Positions 59,895 through 64,000 of a stretch of 64,000 nucleotides of DNA are shown piece by piece. Positions within the stretch are counted from its first letter, which is position 1. Each line of letters opens with the position of its first letter. The position numbers and the translations under genes were made by a program. The DNA comes from Paenibacillus elgii NBRC 100335 (lineage in GTDB: Bacteria > Bacillota > Bacilli > Paenibacillales > NBRC-103111), in assembly GCF_004000865.1 (NCBI RefSeq), contig NZ_BIMB01000014.1, positions 1 to 64,000 of the forward strand. Direction: 5' to 3'. The notes beneath the pieces were generated by a model that saw nothing but the letters and a program-made list of their open reading frames with translations, did not search any database and had not been told where the DNA came from.

Positions 59895-60084
59895 CAAAAA
59901 AACCCTGCACGACGAGGTACAGGGTTAGCGGTTTAACTCATGTCCCTCTCATCTGCCAGAACCTTGCTCCGGTTCTGGAGGAATTGGCACCTGATTTCCT
60001 ACAATTCAGAATTTCCGAATTGTTAAGGAACGGTTGCCGGGCTTCATCGGGCCTTTTCCCTCCGCCTCTCTTGATAAGAAGTGC
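59895..60084 (-). promoter_or_regulatory. SAM-I (S-box) riboswitch of metNIQ
   Basis: On the minus strand the aptamer shows CTTATCAAGAGAGGCGGAGG, GATGAAGCCCGGCAACC, a variable hairpin, GGTGCCAATTCC and GATGAGAGG, the conserved S-box blocks in order. A terminator (AACCCTG...CAGGGTTTTTTT, 59895-59926) follows. Methionine uptake is thus switched off when SAM is high. Confidence 0.97.
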
Positions 60085-60133
60085 TTCTATGAAATTAAAT
60101 GAACTTTTCAATCCAATGGTATGAAACGTTGTT

Positions 60134-60162
60134 AGTGTACAAAATTATTCATGTAAAGTCAA
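60134..60162 (-). promoter_or_regulatory. Promoter of the metNIQ operon
   Basis: On the minus strand TTGACT (60162-60157), 17-bp spacer, TACACT (60139-60134), about 40 bases before the riboswitch. Confidence 0.8.
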
Positions 60163-60222
60163 TAAGAACATAAGGAATTTCCGCTTGTTAAATTATTGAA
60201 ACTGGCGAAGAAGCTCACCGAA

Positions 60223-61650
60223 TTACTCGTTCAAAGGCAGCTCCAGGCGAAAAGCAAACCGTCCCTGCTCGTGCCGGAACGTCAGCCGTCCTCCATGCAG
60301 CTCGGCAATGTTATGCGCGATCGCCAGTCCGAGTCCCGCGCCGTCAGGCAATGAATCCCCCCTCCGCGATTCGTCCGCTTTATAGAATCGCTCAAACAGC
60401 AGCTCCTCCTGCGCCTTCGTAATCGGCCGGCCTTCGTTCTCGAATTCGATAGCCGCACGCTTCGGGTAGGCCGCTAACGTCACGGTTACGCGGCCGGGGG
60501 CGACGGAATATTTAACGGCGTTCATCAGCAGATTGTCCAGCGCGCGAACGAGCTTTTCCGCATCGGCAACAACATACAACGGGGCTTCCGGGAGCCGGCA
60601 TTCGATGGCAATCTGACGCTGCTCCGCAATCGGCTCGAATTCGCTGACCAATTGCTCCAGCAAATGGTGAATGTCGATCTCTCGCCGTTCCAGCTTGGCC
60701 TCTCCCCCGGAAAGCCGGGTGTATTCGAATAAGTCGTCGATCAGCTTCTTCAGCTGATTGGCTTTATTGTAAGCGCTCGTCAAATACCGTTCCCGCTCAG
60801 GGGCATCCGTTTGTGCAGGATTCATGAGCAGGTTCAAATACCCGATAACGCTGGTTAGCGGAGTCCGCAGATCGTGGGAGACGTTCGTGATCAAGTCCAT
60901 CTTCGACTTCTCCAGGCGCCGCTCCTTCTCCTGCTGCCGGGCCAGCTGCTCCGCCATGGAATTGATATTGGCGGCGACCAAGCCAAGCTCGTCCCGGCTG
61001 TTTGTCGCCAGCCGCACGGACAGCTCGCCGTGGGCGATTTCGTTCAATCCGCGGTTGATGTACCGAATCTGCCTCATTTTGCGCCAGGTCAGAGCATAGA
61101 AGAACAGCACGAACAGAGCGATGAACAGTAAAAATTTGAACCATACCTCGTTAGTCTCGTACGCATTCCCCGGCTGCGGAACCAACTTGCTGGAAACGAT
61201 CAAATAGACGGCCTGACCCCGGTACTGCGCCGGCAGCACCGCCGTGTACGCCGCACCCGGCTGCCTGTTGTTCGCTTGTTTGGCCGACATCAGCAGTTCA
61301 TACAAGCTGAGCCTGCTCTCCGAGGCTTCGGAAGAGCGAAAAAGCACACGTCCGGACTCGTCCGAAACGTATGCTCTCAGCTTGCCTCCCTGTCCGGCCT
61401 GTTCCACCAGCGAAGCCGCCGTCCGTTCATCCGAATCTATTGCGCTCAAGGCCGCCCACTTCTTGTCGAGGTTGTCCAGCCGTTCGTTCACCGTCCTCCG
61501 GATCGAATCGTAATTGTCCGAATCGTTCGGCTGAATTTCTTGGTAACCCCATTCCAATAAAGTCGAGGCTAGCGTGCTCAGCATAAGGCATCCGACGAAG
61601 GTCAGCATCAGCTTCACGCGAAGGGTTACCAAAAACGGCCATTTCGGCAA
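60223..61650 (-). CDS. Sensor histidine kinase
   Basis: About 475 residues. Two membrane helices (VKLMLTFVGCLMLSTLAS near the N-terminus; FKLLLFIALFVLFFYAL-like near 175) frame an extracytoplasmic sensor of about 140 residues; a HAMP region follows (GLNEIAHGELSVRLATNSRDELG), then HisKA with the phospho-His in NVSHDLRTPLTSVIGYL, and HATPase with N-box DNLLMNAVKYS, GAGLGLAIAHN. Several starts are possible; TTG 61650 with AGTAGGG five bases upstream looks best and the gene overlaps or abuts the response regulator stop. Signal unknown. Confidence 0.92.
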   Translation of the reverse strand: MPKWPFLVTLRVKLMLTFVGCLMLSTLASTLLEWGYQEIQPNDSDNYDSIRRTVNERLDNLDKKWAALSAIDSDERTAASLVEQAGQGGKLRAYVSDESGRVLFRSSEASESRLSLYELLMSAKQANNRQPGAAYTAVLPAQYRGQAVYLIVSSKLVPQPGNAYETNEVWFKFLLFIALFVLFFYALTWRKMRQIRYINRGLNEIAHGELSVRLATNSRDELGLVAANINSMAEQLARQQEKERRLEKSKMDLITNVSHDLRTPLTSVIGYLNLLMNPAQTDAPERERYLTSAYNKANQLKKLIDDLFEYTRLSGGEAKLERREIDIHHLLEQLVSEFEPIAEQRQIAIECRLPEAPLYVVADAEKLVRALDNLLMNAVKYSVAPGRVTVTLAAYPKRAAIEFENEGRPITKAQEELLFERFYKADESRRGDSLPDGAGLGLAIAHNIAELHGGRLTFRHEQGRFAFRLELPLNE

Positions 61651-61657
61651 ACGCACC

Positions 61658-62347
61658 CTACTCAATTTTATAGCCCACTCCCCATACGGTTTTAATATAC
61701 CGGGGTTCCCGCGGGATGTCTTCGATCTTTTCCCGGAGATTGCGGATATGCACCATAACAGTATTGTCGGAATGGAAAGCGCCTTCTTTCCATACCTGCT
61801 CATAAATCGCATCAACGGAGAACACTTGGCCCCGGTTTTTGGCCAGCAGAGCCAGTATTGCGAATTCGATCGGCGTGAGATTGACCTTTTTGCCGCGAAC
61901 CGACACCAAGTGACGGGCCGGATCAACGACGAGGTCGCCGACCTCCACCCGGCCGCGTTCCGCCTTCTTGCCGATCATGTGCTGCCGTCTCAGGCAGGCC
62001 TTGACCCGGGCGACCAGCTCCAGCGGGTTAAACGGTTTCACGACGTAGTCGTCCGCGCCCGTGGACAAGCCGGTGATTTTGTCCAGATCCTCGCCCTTGG
62101 CCGACAGCATAATGATGGGAACGTCGCTCTTTTCCCGGATTTTCACGCACGCGCGAATGCCGTCCATCTGGGGCATCATAATATCCAAAATGATGATGTC
62201 CACCTTTTCCCGTTCGGCCAGCTTCAAGGCTTGCACTCCGTCCTCGGCTTCCAGTACGCGGTAGCCTTCGTTCCGCAAATAAATTTGAATAATATCCCGG
62301 ATATCCGGATCGTCGTCAGCTACCAATACGCTGTTCGCCTGCTCCAA
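61658..62347 (-). CDS. OmpR-family response regulator
   Basis: 229 residues from TTG 62347, eight bases after GGAGGG; the longer frame runs back into dedA. Receiver domain: acidic pair in VLVADDDPDI, phospho-Asp in DIIILDIMMPQMDG, Thr/Ser in IIMLSAKGE, Lys in VVKPFNP. DNA-binding winged helix: VNLTPIEFAILALLAKNRGQVF and DNTVMVHIRNLREKIE, ending TVWGVGYKIE. Partner of the downstream kinase. It overlaps dedA by about 32 bases. Confidence 0.94.
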   Translation of the reverse strand: MEQANSVLVADDDPDIRDIIQIYLRNEGYRVLEAEDGVQALKLAEREKVDIIILDIMMPQMDGIRACVKIREKSDVPIIMLSAKGEDLDKITGLSTGADDYVVKPFNPLELVARVKACLRRQHMIGKKAERGRVEVGDLVVDPARHLVSVRGKKVNLTPIEFAILALLAKNRGQVFSVDAIYEQVWKEGAFHSDNTVMVHIRNLREKIEDIPREPRYIKTVWGVGYKIE

Positions 62348-62957
62348 TCGAACCGCCCTCCTGCAATTTTTTGCGCTGCGCGAGCTTGATAAGGACCCAT
62401 CCGGCAGCAAGCGCCAGCGGAATCCAAAGCAGCTTAAGCCCGTAACTATAGATGAGCATGCCGATTTCTTGAGCGTGACCGGCCGTTAGCCGCCCGATGA
62501 AGAAAAAGGCAAGAGTCCATACGAACCCCGTCGTGTAGGAAAGGAGAGCATAGCGGCGAAAGGACATTTTGTTCATTCCTACGAGGTATGGCAAGACGTG
62601 GCGGACAACGGGGAAAAAGTAGCTGATGATCAAGGCCAGACTGCCGTATTTTTGATTGAGCTTTTCCGACATTTCGATCGCTTTATCCATTTTCTTCTTT
62701 TTTCGGAGCCGCTCCAATACCGGAGTGCCCGCGTACCGGCCGAGCACGTATCCGAGCGATAACCCCGATACGACGCCAAGATAGGTTAAAAGAAAGGCGG
62801 GAACGGGGTGCAGCAGGCCGCTGGCCGTTACTGCACCGCCGGTCATCACGATAACTTCGTCGGGAATCGGCATCCCTACAATGCCGAGCCACAGCGCGAA
62901 AAACAACGCCAAATACCCGAACTGCCCGATCCACAGCATTAGCGTATCGTAGGTCAT
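62316..62957 (-). CDS. DedA-family membrane protein
   Basis: 213 residues, ATG 62957 sharing one base with the upstream stop (TAATG). Five or six membrane helices; the family core F-x-R-x-x-P is altered: VRHVLPYLVGMNKMSFRRYALLSYTTG, with the upstream motif ALWLGIVGMPIPDEVIVMTGG. DedA proteins move phospholipids (C55-P or PE) across membranes. Its place in an operon with a methyltransferase and a two-component system suggests envelope-stress control. Confidence 0.92.
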   Translation of the reverse strand: MTYDTLMLWIGQFGYLALFFALWLGIVGMPIPDEVIVMTGGAVTASGLLHPVPAFLLTYLGVVSGLSLGYVLGRYAGTPVLERLRKKKKMDKAIEMSEKLNQKYGSLALIISYFFPVVRHVLPYLVGMNKMSFRRYALLSYTTGFVWTLAFFFIGRLTAGHAQEIGMLIYSYGLKLLWIPLALAAGWVLIKLAQRKKLQEGGSIGAGEQRIGS

Positions 62958-63538
62958 TACGGCGTTCCCCCCGGCTTCCGGCACACATACACGAATGCAG
63001 GAGGAAAATTAAACGGCACGAAGCGAATCGTCTCAATGTCAAAGTATTGTTCGAGCTGGGACTTCATTTGCAGCGAATATTGAAACGCGATGAACCGGCC
63101 ATCTGGCTTAAGGGACGACGTGATTTGTTCGATCAGCCGGTCGCGCAATTGCTGCGGGAAATTATAGAACGGCAGGCCGCTAATGACGGCATCCAGTCCC
63201 TCGATCCCCCGCTGATGCAGCACTTGCCCCATACTGCAGGCGTCGGCATGACAGGAGAACTCTGGAAACTGTACGGCCAGCTGCTCCCTTAGCACCTGTT
63301 CCTTTTCGAACAGCAGCACCTTCGTCTTCGGTCCCATGGCTTGCCGGATGAACCGGGTTAATGCGCCTGTTCCGGCTCCGAGTTCCGCCACAACTTGCGC
63401 TTGAGCCCAAGGAACAGGCTTGGTCATCGCCCGGGCCAAAAATCGGGAGCTGGGCGTAACGCTGCCCATTTCACGGGGAGATTGAAAAAATTTATTTAAA
63501 AAAAGCACCTTTTCTTGAACGCTGGCGTGGAAACTCAT
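62957..63538 (-). CDS. Class I methyltransferase (phospholipid N-methyltransferase/RNA-dimethyladenosine-like)
   Basis: 193 residues, start after AGGAGGG. Begins FLNKFFQSPREMGSVTPSSRFLARAM, a pattern of PmtA/rRNA-dimethylase-like enzymes, then motif I VVAELGAGTGALTRFI, LLFEKEQVLREQ, and a catalytic loop SGLPFYNFP (NPPY-like reads GLPFYN). Likely acts on a lipid or RNA. First gene of an operon with dedA and the two-component genes; candidate promoter in the 250-base gap upstream. Confidence 0.85.
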   Translation of the reverse strand: MSFHASVQEKVLFLNKFFQSPREMGSVTPSSRFLARAMTKPVPWAQAQVVAELGAGTGALTRFIRQAMGPKTKVLLFEKEQVLREQLAVQFPEFSCHADACSMGQVLHQRGIEGLDAVISGLPFYNFPQQLRDRLIEQITSSLKPDGRFIAFQYSLQMKSQLEQYFDIETIRFVPFNFPPAFVYVCRKPGGTP

Positions 63539-63727
63539 GAATGCATTGCCCTCCTTGTTGCTCTAGATTTAACCATTTAGACGCTGTTCGAACCTTGTTT
63601 CCCTTCAATTATTTACTTTTAAAACGAAAGTAAGAGTCCGTTTGTTTCGTCCAATGGAAGTCGATGTACTTAGGATATCCAAAATATCTTTAGAACAAAT
63701 GGAGGTTTTTCTGAATTATTTCTTAAG

Positions 63728-63770
63728 AAAAAAGCCAGGCTCCATAAGGTTTTAAACAGGAGCACAGGCT
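63728..63770 (-). terminator. Terminator of mscL
   Basis: On the minus strand AGCC-tgt-GCTCC pairs with GGAGC-ct-GGCT and is followed by TTTTTT, 19 bases after the stop. Confidence 0.7.
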
Positions 63771-63788
63771 ATCTGAGCTGTAAGGGGG

Positions 63789-64000
63789 CTAGGCGCGTTC
63801 CGCCGCTGGAGCTTCGAGAACGGCGGTGCAGTATTTGCAGCGGGATGCTTTTTTGGGGATTTCGGACAAGCATTCCGGACATTCCTTCATGTTTTCTTTC
63901 GGGTCAGGCTTGACCTCTTCTTTGCGGCGGAACCGGTTGATCTGCTTGACGGCGATAAAGATGACGAACGAGACGATCAGAAAATCGAGCAGCGTGCTGA
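63789..64000 (-). CDS. mscL: Large-conductance mechanosensitive channel, C-terminal part with zinc ribbon
   Basis: The frame runs in from the right edge: LLDFLIVSFVIFIAVKQINR is the last membrane helix of MscL, RFRRKEEVKPDPKENM the cytosolic basic tail, and ECPECLSEIPKKASRCKYC a four-cysteine zinc ribbon (CxxC, CxxC) found in many Bacillales MscL proteins. It opens under membrane tension to release solutes. The pore helix and start are beyond the window. Confidence 0.85.
   Translation of the reverse strand, partial: STLLDFLIVSFVIFIAVKQINRFRRKEEVKPDPKENMKECPECLSEIPKKASRCKYCTAVLEAPAAERA

Noticed and set aside
1-64000. CRISPR array, tRNA or rRNA genes, insertion sequences
   Set aside because: Looked for regularly spaced repeats, transposase motifs and tRNA-like ends and found none.

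Overview
The window is chromosomal DNA of a spore-forming Firmicute and looks most like Paenibacillus or a close relative. The evidence is gene content and order: ysoA-tig-clpP-clpX, lonB-lonA-engB and hemA-hemX as in Bacillales; spore genes gerE, gerM, a CwlD-like amidase and a GerxC-type lipoprotein; an S-box before metNIQ; a glpD leader with GlpP nearby; moderately GC-rich DNA; strong AGGAGG ribosome sites and many TTG starts. I see no phage, transposase, CRISPR array, rRNA or tRNA.

Layout. 1-2.5 kb: end of a tetrapyrrole operon (hemA, hemX, siroheme dehydrogenase), all minus. 2.5-3.2 kb: a gene-free stretch of nested palindromes. 3.2-10 kb: a membrane protein, speD with a pseudoknot-capable leader, an unknown cytosolic protein, a SwrC-type RND exporter and a divergent copper-amine-oxidase-N-like exported protein. 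10-16 kb: engB, lonA, lonB and a spore-type amidase. 16-22.2 kb: an accessory block (YibQ-like deacetylase, exported HELGH metalloprotease with a helix-hairpin-helix domain, cytochrome P450, DUF2642 protein, small protein, hemerythrin) lying between lonB and clpX, which are adjacent in B. subtilis. 22.2-28.6 kb: ispG, clpX, clpP, tig, ysoA. 28.9-35 kb: asnB, rdgB, rph, gerM, a PAS-GGDEF diguanylate cyclase and a PgpA/YutG protein. 35-41 kb: DUF1906 glycosidase-like protein, two lipoproteins (one an orphan GerxC homologue), MBL hydrolase, methyltransferase and a ROK-type regulator.

41.5-44 kb: two translationally coupled DGQHR-domain (DndB-family) genes without dndACDE, with a perfect 14-bp palindrome in front. 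This is the best candidate for an under-described system. 44-52 kb: DUF2071 protein, glpD with antitermination leader, glpP, an alpha/beta hydrolase, RNase J, a lipoprotein and gerE. 52.4-57 kb: GH38 alpha-mannosidase with its GntR/LacI-type regulator. 57-60 kb: methionine ABC importer under a SAM riboswitch. 60-63.5 kb: a tight operon of methyltransferase, DedA, response regulator and histidine kinase. 63.8-64 kb: the zinc-ribbon tail of MscL, cut by the window edge.

Many genes have a better-supported start downstream of the longest open frame; these corrected starts, based on Shine-Dalgarno spacing and family N-termini, are used below. All functional calls are by reading motifs and remembered family features; no database search was run.
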